DNA from: Lachnospiraceae bacterium
Lineage (GTDB): Bacteria > Bacillota > Clostridia > Lachnospirales > Lachnospiraceae
DNA: 64,000 nt
Assembly: GCA_024698075.1 (NCBI GenBank)
Contig: JAILRP010000010.1
Location: 1 to 64,000 of the forward strand
Direction: 5' to 3'
Shown: piece by piece, positions 8,927 through 17,747 of the stretch
How positions within the stretch are numbered: the first letter of the stretch is position 1
Layout of the letters: each line of letters begins with the position of its first letter
Made by a program: the position numbers and the translations under genes
The notes under the pieces: model-generated
What the model was told of the DNA's origin: nothing
The model's input: the letters and a program-made list of their open reading frames with translations, nothing else
The model's database searches: none

Positions 8927-9930
8927 GCATTATCATTCCCGAGGGATACCACAGCCCGTCATCGATCAAGGAAACGGAGATACTGATAAAGGAAGTAAAG
9001 GACTGCTTTGAGAGAGCTCTCGCAAAGGAGCTCAATCTCACCCGTGTTTCCGCACCCCTGTTCGTAAAAGGTTCATCGGGCCTTAACGATAACTTAAACG
9101 GTGTGGAAAGGCCTGTGACTTTCGGGATCAGGGAACAGAATGATGCCGAGGTCGAGATAGTCCACTCGCTCGCAAAATGGAAGAGAATGGCGCTTGGCGA
9201 GTACGGCTTCAAAAAAGGAGAAGGCCTTTATACCGATATGACCGCGATAAGGCGTGATGAGGATACTGACAACCTTCATTCCCTGTATGTCGACCAGTGG
9301 GACTGGGAGCTTATAATAAGCAAAAAAGACAGGAACGAAAATACGCTCAAGGCGATTGTCAGAAAAGTATATGAGTCTATCAGGAATACGGAGGTGTTCA
9401 TAAACTCGAGACATCCGGAGATCAAATGCATACTTCCGGAAAGCATTAAGTTTGTGACGACCCAGGAACTTCTAGACAGGTGGCCGGATAAGACTCCTAA
9501 GGAAAGGGAAAATGAATCCGCAAAAAAATACGGTGCGGTCTTCCTGATGAAGATAGGCGGTGCGCTTTCCGACGGAAAGCCTCATGACGGCAGGGCCCCC
9601 GACTATGATGACTGGCAGCTCAACGGGGATATAATCGTTTACTATCCCGTGCTCGATATGGCACTTGAACTGTCTTCGATGGGCATAAGGGTTGATGAGG
9701 ATTCCCTGATGTCACAGCTTAAGACGGCGGGATGCGAAGAGCGTGCAAAGCTTCCGTTCCACCGCATGATACTTGAGGGAAAGATACCTTACACGGTCGG
9801 CGGAGGAATAGGACAGTCGAGGATATGCATGTTCTTCATGAGAAGGGCTCATATAGGTGAGGTACAGAGTTCGGTCTGGCTTGATAGGGACCGCGCGGCA
9901 GCCGAAGGAGCCGGGATAGTTTTGTTGTGA
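8923..9930 (+). CDS. asnA: Aspartate-ammonia ligase (asparagine synthetase A)
   Basis: AsnA makes asparagine from aspartate, ammonia and ATP, forming an aspartyl-AMP intermediate. The 335-residue protein has the family's full length and its class II synthetase-like fold. It includes the N-terminal VSAPLFVKGSSGLNDNLNGVERPV segment (written here in part), the AIRRDE motif 2, and the C-terminal GGGIGQSR motif 3 with its ATP-binding Arg. The start overlaps the HPt stop by four bases, so the two are translationally coupled. alaS follows after 19 bases with its own TAGGAGAG ribosome site. Confidence 0.96.
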   Translation: MSIIIPEGYHSPSSIKETEILIKEVKDCFERALAKELNLTRVSAPLFVKGSSGLNDNLNGVERPVTFGIREQNDAEVEIVHSLAKWKRMALGEYGFKKGEGLYTDMTAIRRDEDTDNLHSLYVDQWDWELIISKKDRNENTLKAIVRKVYESIRNTEVFINSRHPEIKCILPESIKFVTTQELLDRWPDKTPKERENESAKKYGAVFLMKIGGALSDGKPHDGRAPDYDDWQLNGDIIVYYPVLDMALELSSMGIRVDEDSLMSQLKTAGCEERAKLPFHRMILEGKIPYTVGGGIGQSRICMFFMRRAHIGEVQSSVWLDRDRAAAEGAGIVLL

Positions 9931-9949
9931 TCTTACAGTAGGAGAGAAT

Positions 9950-12586
9950 ATGAAACAGTATACTTCAAAAGAGCTTCGCAATATCTGGAAGGAGTTTTAT
10001 AAGGAAAGAGGACATGCGGATGTCGGCGCCGTCTCACTCGTATCTGACGGGTCTACCGGCGTTATGTTCAATGTTGCCGGGATGCAGCCGCTCATGCCGT
10101 ATCTCCTCGGACAGAAGCATCCTCTCGGAACAAGGCTCTGCAATGTTCAGGGCTGTGTTCGGACCAACGACATCGATTCCGTGGGAGACAGGTCGCACGG
10201 AACGTTTTTCGAGATGATGGGAAGCTGGAGCCTCGGAGATTATTTCAAGGAGGAGCGGTGTAAGTGGAGCTATGAGCTTCTCACCGAAGTGTTCGGCTTT
10301 GACAGGGAACATCTGGCCGCCACGGTATTTGCCGGCGACGATAATGCCCCCAGGGATGAGGAGGGTGCAAAGTGCAGGATCGATTCGGGCTTCCTTCCCG
10401 AGAACATATATTATCTTCCGGCCGAGGACAACTGGTGGGGACTTGAATTCGGACCGTGCGGGCCCGATTCGGAGATGTTCTATATAGCCGATGTGCCTGA
10501 CTGCGGACCTGACTGTGGCCCCGGATGCTCATGCGGCAAATATACGGAACTCGGAAATGATGTTTTCATGCAGTATGAAAAGCATAAGGACGGACATCTG
10601 ACCCCTCTGGCAAAGAAGAACGTCGATACCGGATGGGGACTTGAGAGGATACTTGCTTTCCTTAACGGCACAAAGGACGTGTACAGGACTGACCTTTACG
10701 CGCCGGTCATCGCATACATAGAGAAAAGATCGGGCATTAAATATGATGAGGATGACAGGACACGCTCAATGAGAGTACTTTCCGACCACCTGAGGACATC
10801 GGTCATGCTGATGGGGGATGAGGCAAGGCTCGCACCGTCAAACGGCGGACCCGGATATGTCCTCCGCCGCCTGATAAGGCGTGCGGTCCGTCATGCCAAG
10901 ATGCTGGGACTTTCTACCGCGGATCTGATCAGCATCGCTACCATATTCATAGATGAAGTTTATTCGGAGGCATTTCCGAACCTTGCATCAAACAGGGGCT
11001 ATGTGCTTGATGAGCTGAAGAAAGAGATAGACAGGTTCAGCGCCACGCTTGAGAACGGAGAGAAGGAATTCAAGAAGATACTCGAGCAGTCTTCCGGAAA
11101 GCGCGTTGAAGGAAAAGATGCTTTTTATCTTTATGATACGTTCGGATTCCCGCTTGAGCTTACGGTCGAGATGGCCGCAGAGGCAGGGATCGGCGTTGAT
11201 GAGGCCGGATTTGCTGCCGAGATGGAAAAACAGAAGCAGAAGGCAAGGGAAAATGCCAGTTTTGCGCTTAAGGCGGGTTCCGAAAATGATGCATTCTCGC
11301 AGATCGATGATTCCGTTGTGACGGAGTTTACAGGATACGATAAGCTTACCGATACAGGAACCGTTGCCGCGATCGTGACTGACAGCCTGATCGAAAGGGC
11401 AGAAAAAGGATGCGAATGCACTCTTGTAACTGACCGTACCCCTTTCTATGCCACAATGGGCGGACAGAAGGGTGACTTCGGTACGGTAAAGGGAGCCGGC
11501 GGTACGTTCTCGGTAAAGGAGACCATAAAGCTCGAAGGCGGAAGGGTAGGACATTTCGGTACCGTTACGGAAGGCGTGATATGTTCCGGTGAAGAGGTTA
11601 CGCTCTCGGTAGATGAGCATAACAGGAAGAGGACCTGCATGAACCATTCCGCGACACATCTTCTTCAGAAGGCACTTCAGACCGTTCTCGGCAATGATGT
11701 AAAGCAGCAGGGATCATATCAGGACGGGGAGAGGACAAGGTTTGATTTTTCGTTCGGAAGGGCAATGACTCCGGAAGAGATAGAGAAGACTGAAGATATA
11801 GTAAATGAAAAGATCATGGAGGATCTTAAGGTCACAACAGACATAATGTCAGTCGATGAGGCAAAAGCTTCAGGTGCTATGGCACTGTTCGGGGAAAAGT
11901 ACGGTGATGTCGTAAGAGTTGTGAGCATGGGTGATTTTTCCAAGGAACTGTGCGGTGGAACGCATGTATCATCTACGGGAAGCATCCACTGCTTCAAGAT
12001 ACTGTCCGAGGGCGGTATTGCCGCGGGCATAAGAAGGATAGAAGCGATCACCGGAAGTGCGGTCATTGAACATTATAAGAAGATCGAAAAGGATCTTCTT
12101 GCGGCTGCCGCAGAGATCAAGGCAACTCCCGCTACGCTTCATGACAGACTTGGCAAGATGAATGCAGAGATAAGATCGCTCTCTTCGCAGCTCGAATCGC
12201 TGAAATCACAGGCAGCACGCGAGGCGGCCGGAGACATTTCGGATAAGATCGAAGAAGTGGGGGCTGTCAAGCTAATTGCCGCGATGATCCCTTCGGCCGA
12301 TATGAACAGCCTGCGTGAGCTCGCAGACGGCTTAAAGGAGAAGCATCCCGACGGTGTATCCGTGCTTTGCTCGGAATCAGAAGGAAAGGTCAGTCTTGTC
12401 GTTATGGCCGGAGATGATGCCATAGCGGCCGGTGCCCATGCCGGAAACCTGATAAAGAAGCTTGCACCCATTGTCGGCGGCGGCGGAGGAGGAAGGCCGA
12501 ACATGGCCCAGGCAGGCGGAAAGAACCCTGCCGGCATCGAGGAAATGCTCGCATCCTCAAAAGGATTTCTTGAAGAAATGCTGTAA
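9950..12586 (+). CDS. alaS: Alanyl-tRNA synthetase
   Basis: AlaS charges tRNA-Ala and edits mischarged Ser/Gly. The 878-residue protein contains the class II catalytic core at the N-terminus (from RNIWKEFYKERGH), a Cys-rich insertion CGPDCGPGCSCGKYTELGN around residues 184-205, the editing domain with the HSATHLLQKAL and CGGTHVSSTG zinc motifs, and the C-terminal C-Ala domain ending GGGGGGRPNMAQAGGK. The Cys-rich insertion with several C-x-C and C-x3-C pairs is typical of clostridial AlaS and may bind zinc. There is no T-box leader, because only 19 bases separate it from asnA. rpsU follows behind its own promoter. Confidence 0.97.
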   Translation: MKQYTSKELRNIWKEFYKERGHADVGAVSLVSDGSTGVMFNVAGMQPLMPYLLGQKHPLGTRLCNVQGCVRTNDIDSVGDRSHGTFFEMMGSWSLGDYFKEERCKWSYELLTEVFGFDREHLAATVFAGDDNAPRDEEGAKCRIDSGFLPENIYYLPAEDNWWGLEFGPCGPDSEMFYIADVPDCGPDCGPGCSCGKYTELGNDVFMQYEKHKDGHLTPLAKKNVDTGWGLERILAFLNGTKDVYRTDLYAPVIAYIEKRSGIKYDEDDRTRSMRVLSDHLRTSVMLMGDEARLAPSNGGPGYVLRRLIRRAVRHAKMLGLSTADLISIATIFIDEVYSEAFPNLASNRGYVLDELKKEIDRFSATLENGEKEFKKILEQSSGKRVEGKDAFYLYDTFGFPLELTVEMAAEAGIGVDEAGFAAEMEKQKQKARENASFALKAGSENDAFSQIDDSVVTEFTGYDKLTDTGTVAAIVTDSLIERAEKGCECTLVTDRTPFYATMGGQKGDFGTVKGAGGTFSVKETIKLEGGRVGHFGTVTEGVICSGEEVTLSVDEHNRKRTCMNHSATHLLQKALQTVLGNDVKQQGSYQDGERTRFDFSFGRAMTPEEIEKTEDIVNEKIMEDLKVTTDIMSVDEAKASGAMALFGEKYGDVVRVVSMGDFSKELCGGTHVSSTGSIHCFKILSEGGIAAGIRRIEAITGSAVIEHYKKIEKDLLAAAAEIKATPATLHDRLGKMNAEIRSLSSQLESLKSQAAREAAGDISDKIEEVGAVKLIAAMIPSADMNSLRELADGLKEKHPDGVSVLCSESEGKVSLVVMAGDDAIAAGAHAGNLIKKLAPIVGGGGGGRPNMAQAGGKNPAGIEEMLASSKGFLEEML

Positions 12587-12599
12587 TGCATATTTTTTC

Positions 12600-12628
12600 T
12601 TGACTAATGGTAAACTTGTGATTATAAT
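12600..12628 (+). promoter_or_regulatory. Sigma-A promoter for rpsU
   Basis: TTGACT (12600-12605), 17 bases and TATAAT (12623-12628) match the vegetative consensus at 11 of 12 positions. Transcription should start near 12635, giving a leader of about 60 bases before rpsU. Confidence 0.8.
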
Positions 12629-12695
12629 TCAGTCAGTGCATTTTTATAGAACCCACGGGTCAGCACAATCTATGGCTTGAGGGGAGGTTTGGAAG

Positions 12696-12872
12696 ATGGC
12701 AGAAGTCAAAGTTAAAGAGAATGAAAGCTTAGACAGCGCGCTGCGCAGATTTAAGAGAAGCTGTGCAAAGGCGGGGATCCAGCAGGAGATCCGCAAGAGA
12801 GAGCATTACGAGAAGCCCAGCGTTAAGCGTAAGAAGAAGTCTGAAGCTGCCAGAAAAAGAAAGTATAACTGA
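12696..12872 (+). CDS. rpsU: 30S ribosomal protein S21
   Basis: This 58-residue, strongly basic protein reads [20 protein letters not shown] and continues with [20 protein letters not shown] and a [15 protein letters not shown] tail. That is the complete S21 family pattern. S21 binds the platform of the small subunit near the anti-Shine-Dalgarno region and helps mRNA selection. A GGGGAGG site lies 7 to 10 bases before the ATG. The gene has its own consensus promoter (12600) and terminator (12879), so it is monocistronic. Confidence 0.96.
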   Translation: MAEVKVKENESLDSALRRFKRSCAKAGIQQEIRKREHYEKPSVKRKKKSEAARKRKYN

Positions 12873-12878
12873 TACCTG

Positions 12879-12907
12879 CCCCCTGATCTTTCAGGGGGTT
12901 TTCTTTT
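12879..12907 (+). terminator. Intrinsic terminator after rpsU
   Basis: CCCCCTGA (12879-12886) pairs with TCAGGGGG (12891-12898) across the loop TCTT and is followed by TTTTCTTTT. This is a canonical Rho-independent terminator seven bases after the rpsU stop. Confidence 0.93.
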
Positions 12908-12955
12908 GCGCTTTCCCATCTTTTGAAAAATATTCTTTTTTTATTTCCGATGCCG

Positions 12956-12964
12956 TGCTATAAT
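12956..12964 (+). promoter_or_regulatory. Extended -10 promoter for the metallophosphoesterase
   Basis: TGCTATAAT is a perfect extended -10 element. No good -35 sits at 16-18 bases; TTGAAA at 12923 is too far, with a 30-base spacer. It places the start of transcription near 12971, which rules out translation starts upstream of that point. Confidence 0.55.
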
Positions 12965-13012
12965 ACAATATGTTGTATCGGCGCCCGACGGCGCAACAAA
13001 ATATTGCAGGAC

Positions 13013-13873
13013 ATGATATATATTCTGACAGCGGCGATCCTGCTGGCTCTGATATTGTTTGTTTATCGGGAGAGCCGCACCGTAACGATATCTGAATACG
13101 ACCTTACCGGAAAGGACATAAAGGCTCCTGTCCGGTTTGTCATGGTGAGCGATCTTCATGATACCGACGTTACCGGCGATGATAACCGGAAGCTTCTCGA
13201 TATGATAAGCGGGTGCGATCCTGATTTTGTCATACTTTCCGGAGACATGGTGACGAGCCGTTGCCGCAAAGGGCACCGGTTTGAAAACGCTTATTCGTTC
13301 CTTGAGGGATTAAGCCGCAGGCACAGGGTCTATTACGGCCTCGGAAATCATGAGCAGCGGTGGCGCCACAGTCCCGAGAAGCACCCCGGAAGGTATGCCG
13401 AGCTTTGTGAATGTATAGATCTTGACGGCATAACCCTGCTTTCCGATTCATATATCGATATCGAAGACAAGAATATCAGGATATACGGATTCGATGTCCC
13501 GATGGAATACTATGCGAGGGGAATGCGCAGACAGTTCCCGGACGGTCTTATAGAAGGCGTGTTCGGAAAGGTGGCGGATGACAGGTACAATATACTCCTT
13601 GCCCATACCCCGGAACATTTCAGGGAATATGTTGATTTTCATCCGGACCTTGTGCTTTCCGGTCATCTGCACGGGGGCGTCATCGGAATTCCGGGCATCG
13701 GAGGGCTTATTTCTCCGCAGCTGAAGCTGTTCCCCAAGTATGCATCCGGAAAGTTTGAGAAAGAGGGTACCACCATGATAGTCAGCCGGGGCATAGGCTG
13801 GCATTCGATCCCGGTCAGGATATTCAATCCGGCCGAGATCGTGATAATAAACATAAGGCCGGATATATGCTGA
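13013..13873 (+). CDS. Membrane-anchored metallophosphoesterase
   Basis: This 286-residue protein has one N-terminal membrane helix (about residues 2-20, MIYILTAAILLALILFVY) followed by a calcineurin-like phosphoesterase domain. The dimetal motifs are visible in order: VSDLHD (D-x-H class), LSGDMV (GD), GLGNHE (GNHE), LLAHTPEHF (H) and LSGHLHGG (GHxH). The family resembles YkuE/YaeI-type enzymes, some of which act on lipid-linked phosphodiesters such as UDP-diacylglucosamine; the substrate here is unknown. The ATG at 13013 is chosen because the extended -10 element implies transcription begins near 12971, after the longer in-frame ATG at 12923. The ribosome site (GCAGGAC) is weak and close. 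scpA follows 30 bases downstream. Confidence 0.85.
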   Translation: MIYILTAAILLALILFVYRESRTVTISEYDLTGKDIKAPVRFVMVSDLHDTDVTGDDNRKLLDMISGCDPDFVILSGDMVTSRCRKGHRFENAYSFLEGLSRRHRVYYGLGNHEQRWRHSPEKHPGRYAELCECIDLDGITLLSDSYIDIEDKNIRIYGFDVPMEYYARGMRRQFPDGLIEGVFGKVADDRYNILLAHTPEHFREYVDFHPDLVLSGHLHGGVIGIPGIGGLISPQLKLFPKYASGKFEKEGTTMIVSRGIGWHSIPVRIFNPAEIVIINIRPDIC

Positions 13874-13903
13874 CTCATATATCGGATAAGAGAGGACATG
13901 TAA

Positions 13904-14650
13904 ATGGCGATCAATGTTAAGCTTGAAAAATTTGAAGGACCGCTCGACCTTCTGCTCCATCTGATCGAGAAGAACAAAGTGGATATATATGATATCCCCA
14001 TAGCGCTCATCACCGATCAGTACCTTGAGTATCTGAAGCAGATGGAGATAGAGGACCTTAATGTCATGAGCGAATTCCTCGTTATGGCGGCCACGCTCCT
14101 TGACATCAAGGCCAGGATGCTCCTTCCGGCGGAGGTCAATGAAGAAGGCGAGGAAGAAGACCCGAGGGCAGAGCTCGTTGAAAAGCTTATCGAATATAAG
14201 ATGTACAAGTATATGTCGTTCGAACTCAAGGACCGACAGATAGATGCCGTCAGGACAGTGTACAAGGCACCGACGCTTCCGAGGGAAGTGCTTGAGTACG
14301 TTGAACCGATAGACTATGAAAAGCTGGTCGGAGACATCGATCTTACTAAGCTCAACCAGATATTCCGGTCCGTAGTCAGAAGGCAGAAGGACAAGATCGA
14401 CCCGATCAGGAGCAAGTTCGGGAATATCGAGAAGGATGAGATCAATCTCGAGGAGAAGCAGCTTTATATCGAGATGTACGTAAGGAATCACAAGAAATTT
14501 TCATTCCGTGCGCTCCTTGAGGCACAGCCGACAAAGATGGAGATAGTCGTGACGTTCCTCGTCGTCCTCGAAATGATGAAGGTCGGAAAGATCCGGATAG
14601 TGCAGGAGAACCTGTTCGATGACATCATGATCACTTCGCTTGCGGCCTGA
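13904..14650 (+). CDS. scpA: Segregation and condensation protein A
   Basis: ScpA is the kleisin subunit that bridges SMC heads in the bacterial condensin Smc-ScpAB, acting in chromosome segregation. The 248-residue protein opens with the diagnostic INVKLEKFEGPLDLLLHLIE and KNKVDIYDIPI, continues with FLVMAATLLDIKARMLLP and an acidic linker (EEGEEEDPRAE), and ends with the C-terminal winged-helix that binds the SMC cap (FRALLEAQPTKMEIVVTFLV, MMKVGKIRIVQ). It is followed 30 bases later by scpB, the usual pairing. Confidence 0.96.
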   Translation: MAINVKLEKFEGPLDLLLHLIEKNKVDIYDIPIALITDQYLEYLKQMEIEDLNVMSEFLVMAATLLDIKARMLLPAEVNEEGEEEDPRAELVEKLIEYKMYKYMSFELKDRQIDAVRTVYKAPTLPREVLEYVEPIDYEKLVGDIDLTKLNQIFRSVVRRQKDKIDPIRSKFGNIEKDEINLEEKQLYIEMYVRNHKKFSFRALLEAQPTKMEIVVTFLVVLEMMKVGKIRIVQENLFDDIMITSLAA

Positions 14651-14680
14651 TATGACTTCTGTTTTTGCAAAGGGTTTACG

Positions 14681-15337
14681 ATGAAAAAGGATTTTGAGGA
14701 ATCATTCAAAGAGAATATCGATGAAATGGATATAAAGGAACCGGAGACTGAGGTTTCGGAACCCGTCAGGGCAGAACATCCCGAAGCGGCCATCTCAGCA
14801 ATCCTTTTTGCCATGGGAGATTCCGTGGAGATAAAAAAGCTTTCCGAGGCAACGGGATGCGGCGAGGATGAAGTCAGGCAGATCATCGGAAAGATGAAGG
14901 AAAAGTACGAGAAAAATGCCGATTTCGGACTGACCATCGTAGAGCTTGATGACAGCGTACAGATGTGTTCAAAGACAGAGATGTACGAGTACCTTATAAA
15001 AGTGGCGAGGATACCGAAGAACATGCATCTGTCGGATACTGCGCTCGAGACACTTTCCATCATCGCCTATAAGCAGCCGGTGACAAGGGCTGAGATAGAG
15101 AAGATCAGGGGCGTTTCCTGTGACCATCCGATAAACAGGCTGCTTGAATTCGGACTGATCACCGAACTCGGAAGGCTCAATGCACCCGGACGTCCCCTGC
15201 TGTTCGGGACTACGGAGGAGTTCCTGCGTTCGTTCGGGGTCAAGTCGATCGACGATCTTCCGGACATAGCACCCGACCGCCTCGAGGAGTTCAAGAAAGA
15301 GGCTGCCGAAGAGATACAGCTCAAACTCGATATCTGA
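14681..15337 (+). CDS. scpB: Segregation and condensation protein B
   Basis: ScpB is the dimeric winged-helix (kite) partner of ScpA in the Smc-ScpAB condensin. The 218-residue protein has an acidic N-terminal extension of about 40 residues, then AISAILFAMGDSVEIKKLSE (first winged helix) and LSIIAYKQPVTRAEIEKIRG, the most conserved ScpB segment, followed by GRPLLFGTTEEFLRSFG. It ends three bases before a strong terminator. The acidic leader (EESFKENIDEMDIKEPETE) is longer than in B. subtilis ScpB. Confidence 0.95.
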   Translation: MKKDFEESFKENIDEMDIKEPETEVSEPVRAEHPEAAISAILFAMGDSVEIKKLSEATGCGEDEVRQIIGKMKEKYEKNADFGLTIVELDDSVQMCSKTEMYEYLIKVARIPKNMHLSDTALETLSIIAYKQPVTRAEIEKIRGVSCDHPINRLLEFGLITELGRLNAPGRPLLFGTTEEFLRSFGVKSIDDLPDIAPDRLEEFKKEAAEEIQLKLDI

Positions 15338-15340
15338 TAC

Positions 15341-15365
15341 GGGACCTTCGGGTCCCTTTTTATTT
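15341..15365 (+). terminator. Intrinsic terminator after scpAB
   Basis: GGGACC (15341-15346) pairs with GGTCCC (15351-15356) across a stable TTCG tetraloop, followed by TTTTTATTT. It ends the metallophosphoesterase-scpA-scpB unit. Confidence 0.92.
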
Positions 15366-15397
15366 AGTCTTTTTGCATTTTCTTTGTATTTTCTTCT

Positions 15398-15425
15398 TTG
15401 AAAAAATCCTTTCCTATGTTAAAAT
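15398..15425 (+). promoter_or_regulatory. Promoter of the Na+-decarboxylase operon
   Basis: TTGAAA (15398-15403), 16 bases and TAAAAT (15420-15425), with an upstream TG at 15417-15418 making an extended -10. The start of transcription would be near 15432, about 47 bases before the first gene of the operon. Confidence 0.65.
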
Positions 15426-15478
15426 AACAAAAGTGTCTATTCACGGCTTTTCAATATATTTCAGATGGAGGTTTCGCA

Positions 15479-16906
15479 ATGAGTAATTCTTCACTTGCAG
15501 GCAAACGTATAGCCAGTTTGCTTGACGAAAACAGTTTCGTTGAAATCGGCGCGCAGGTAAGTGCACGGTCTACCGATTTTAACATGGAACCGAAGGACGC
15601 TGCATCTGACGGTGTGGTAACGGGCTACGGTCTCATTGACGGCAGGCTTGTTTACGTATACAGTCAGGATCCGGACGTGCTCGGCGGTTCCGTCGGCGAG
15701 ATGCATGCAAAGAAGATAGTCAATCTTTACAATCTTGCCCTTAAGGTCGGCGCACCCGTCATCGGCCTTATCGATTCCGCAGGTCTTCGCCTTAATGAAT
15801 CGGTTGATGCCCTTTCCGCATTCGGAAGGATCTATAAGGCTCAGACAATGGCAAGCGGAGTGATCCCGCAGATCACAGCTATCTTCGGTAAATGCGGCGG
15901 AGGACTTTCACTCTTTACCGGCATCACTGATTTTACCGTGATGGAAGGCGGTGCAAAGCTTTTTGTCAATTCCCCCAATGCTCTCGCAGGAAACTACGAG
16001 GAGAAGAATGATACGGCTTCTGCCGCATTCCAATCGGATGAGGCAGGAAACGTTGATGTAGTCGCATCAGCGGATGAGATATACGGTGAGATCAGAAGCC
16101 TTGTCGCGCTCCTGCCGTCAAACAATGATGAGTTCGGCGCAGAATGTGAATGCACTGATGACCTCAACCGTCAGGTCGGAGATATAAGCGGATGCACCAC
16201 CGATACGGCGATAGCTCTCTCGATGATAGCGGATGACAATTCGTATTTTGAATTCAAGTCCGGGTTCGGCAGAGAGATCACGACCGGTTTCATACGGCTC
16301 AACGGACAGACGGTCGGATGCGTTGCAAACAGATGCGAAGGCTATGATGACGAAGGCAATAAGGTATGGTCGGCTGATGCGGCTCTTACCCCCAATGCGG
16401 CTGCCAAGGCAGCAGACTTCGTCAATTTCTGCGATTCATTTGATATTCCCATACTCACACTTACGAATGTTGAAGGCTTTGCCGCTGATATGTGCAGCGA
16501 GAAGAAACTGGCAAGATCGGCTTCAAAGCTTGCTTTTGCATTCGCGAACGCAACGGTCGCCAAGGTGAACGTTGTCATCGGAAAGGCATTCGGTACCGCA
16601 GGAATCGTTATGAATTCCAAGCCGCTCGGATGTGACATAACGATGGCATGGGACAGTGCAAAGATCGGAATGATGGATTCCAAGCTTGCCGCAAAGGTCA
16701 TTTTTGACGGAAAGGGAACGGATGCCATCGAAAAAGGTGCAAAAGAGTATGATGCACTTCAGAACAGCATAGATGCAGCCGCCAGACGCGGATATATCGA
16801 TCAGGTCATAGCTGCGGCAGATACGAGAAAGTATGTCATCGGCGCATTTGAAATGCTTTACACAAAAAGAGAGGACAGACCTTTTAAGAAGCACGGAACA
16901 GTTTGA
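15479..16906 (+). CDS. CoA-type carboxyltransferase subunit (MmdA/12S-like)
   Basis: This 475-residue protein has the two crotonase-like halves of biotin-dependent acyl-CoA carboxyltransferases: an N-terminal half with DGVVTGYGLIDGRLVYVYSQ (D-x-V-V-T-G-x-G, oxyanion-hole GGSVGEMHAKK) and a C-terminal half with GFADMCSEKK-like acyl-CoA contacts and KAFGTAGIVM. Family members are methylmalonyl-CoA, glutaconyl-CoA and malonate decarboxylase subunits and the 12S transcarboxylase subunit. At 475 residues it is shorter than typical MmdA (about 510), with a short N-terminus. It leads an operon with OadG-, carrier-, beta- and OadA-like genes, so its partner carrier is encoded at 17748. The acyl-CoA substrate cannot be read from sequence. 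Start: GGAGG then ATG, spacing eight. Confidence 0.85.
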   Translation: MSNSSLAGKRIASLLDENSFVEIGAQVSARSTDFNMEPKDAASDGVVTGYGLIDGRLVYVYSQDPDVLGGSVGEMHAKKIVNLYNLALKVGAPVIGLIDSAGLRLNESVDALSAFGRIYKAQTMASGVIPQITAIFGKCGGGLSLFTGITDFTVMEGGAKLFVNSPNALAGNYEEKNDTASAAFQSDEAGNVDVVASADEIYGEIRSLVALLPSNNDEFGAECECTDDLNRQVGDISGCTTDTAIALSMIADDNSYFEFKSGFGREITTGFIRLNGQTVGCVANRCEGYDDEGNKVWSADAALTPNAAAKAADFVNFCDSFDIPILTLTNVEGFAADMCSEKKLARSASKLAFAFANATVAKVNVVIGKAFGTAGIVMNSKPLGCDITMAWDSAKIGMMDSKLAAKVIFDGKGTDAIEKGAKEYDALQNSIDAAARRGYIDQVIAAADTRKYVIGAFEMLYTKREDRPFKKHGTV

Positions 16907-16941
16907 TAAAGGGATGATTTTCAAAGAAAGGAATACGTAAT

Positions 16942-17736
16942 ATGAAAAAATTCATATCTTTATTATGTTTTCTTGCCTGTCTGTTCGTGCTCACAGCCTG
17001 CAGTGGAGAAGCAGCAAAGACCGTTGACCCGGAGATAGCATCGACACTTGAGCAGACTACCAGCAATCTGGTCACCCAGTTTCTTGCGGTTCTCGATGAG
17101 AAACAGGCGGCAGAGGTTACCGGGCAGGGAGCCGAATATCTCGAATATGTCATTTCAAACTACTTCGGGATCAAGGCTAACGGAAACGGGATGGTCAATG
17201 CTCTGAATTCCTGGAACAGCTCCAAGGAAGGACTCGGAGATTTTGTGGCCATTACCGGAATGAATGCGGCTTATGACGATTCGGGCAGGAACATAATCGT
17301 AACTCTTGATGTGCAGGGAAGCCTTAGAACTGCACAGGTTGAGGCCATATACAAGGACGATCTGTATAAAACACTCAATTCGCTGACAACGAACATCAAC
17401 TGGACGTTCGGCGAAAAGATGCAGAAGGCCGGCCTTAACACTTTACTTGGAATGGGTACTGTTTTCATAGTGCTTATAATCATATGCCTGATAATAAGCC
17501 TGTTTAATTTCATACCCAAGATCCAGGCGGCCTTTTCGGGCAAAAAAGAAGAAGTCAAGCTTGAGGCGGTTGACAATACGATCGCACAGATCGTTGAGAA
17601 AGAGGAGATGACCGATGACCTTGAGCTGGTTGCCGTTATTACCGCTGCAGTGGCTGCTGCCTCAGGGAGCACATCTGCAGACGGATTTGTTGTCAGAAGC
17701 ATAGTCAGAAGAAAAAACAGTGTTTGGAACAGGTAG
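16942..17736 (+). CDS. OadG-family decarboxylase gamma subunit with large exported N-terminus
   Basis: This 264-residue protein starts with a signal sequence ending in a lipobox-like LTAC (cleavage before about Cys20). About 140 residues of predicted extracytoplasmic domain follow, then one membrane helix (TVFIVLIIICLIISLFNFIP, about residues 173-192) and a cytoplasmic tail ending ITAAVAAASG and FVVRSIVRRKNSVWNR. The helix and tail are the OadG/MmdD gamma-subunit pattern, which assembles and stabilises Na+-translocating decarboxylases. Classical gamma subunits are only 80-120 residues with no exported domain, so the N-terminal module is an addition of unknown role. It sits between the carboxyltransferase and the biotin carrier in the operon. 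Confidence 0.8.
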   Translation: MKKFISLLCFLACLFVLTACSGEAAKTVDPEIASTLEQTTSNLVTQFLAVLDEKQAAEVTGQGAEYLEYVISNYFGIKANGNGMVNALNSWNSSKEGLGDFVAITGMNAAYDDSGRNIIVTLDVQGSLRTAQVEAIYKDDLYKTLNSLTTNINWTFGEKMQKAGLNTLLGMGTVFIVLIIICLIISLFNFIPKIQAAFSGKKEEVKLEAVDNTIAQIVEKEEMTDDLELVAVITAAVAAASGSTSADGFVVRSIVRRKNSVWNR

Positions 17737-17747
17737 GAGGATCGATG

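Noticed and set aside
9931-9949. T-box for alaS
   Set aside because: Only 19 bases separate asnA and alaS, too short for a T-box.
12636-12690. Possible structured leader of rpsU (riboswitch or T-box)
   Set aside because: About 60 bases with no stable stem, no T-box sequence and no second terminator; it reads as a plain leader.
13448-14491. 347-codon minus-strand open frame opposite the metallophosphoesterase and scpA
   Set aside because: Leu/Ile/His-rich translation typical of an antisense shadow; scpA on the other strand has full family motifs.
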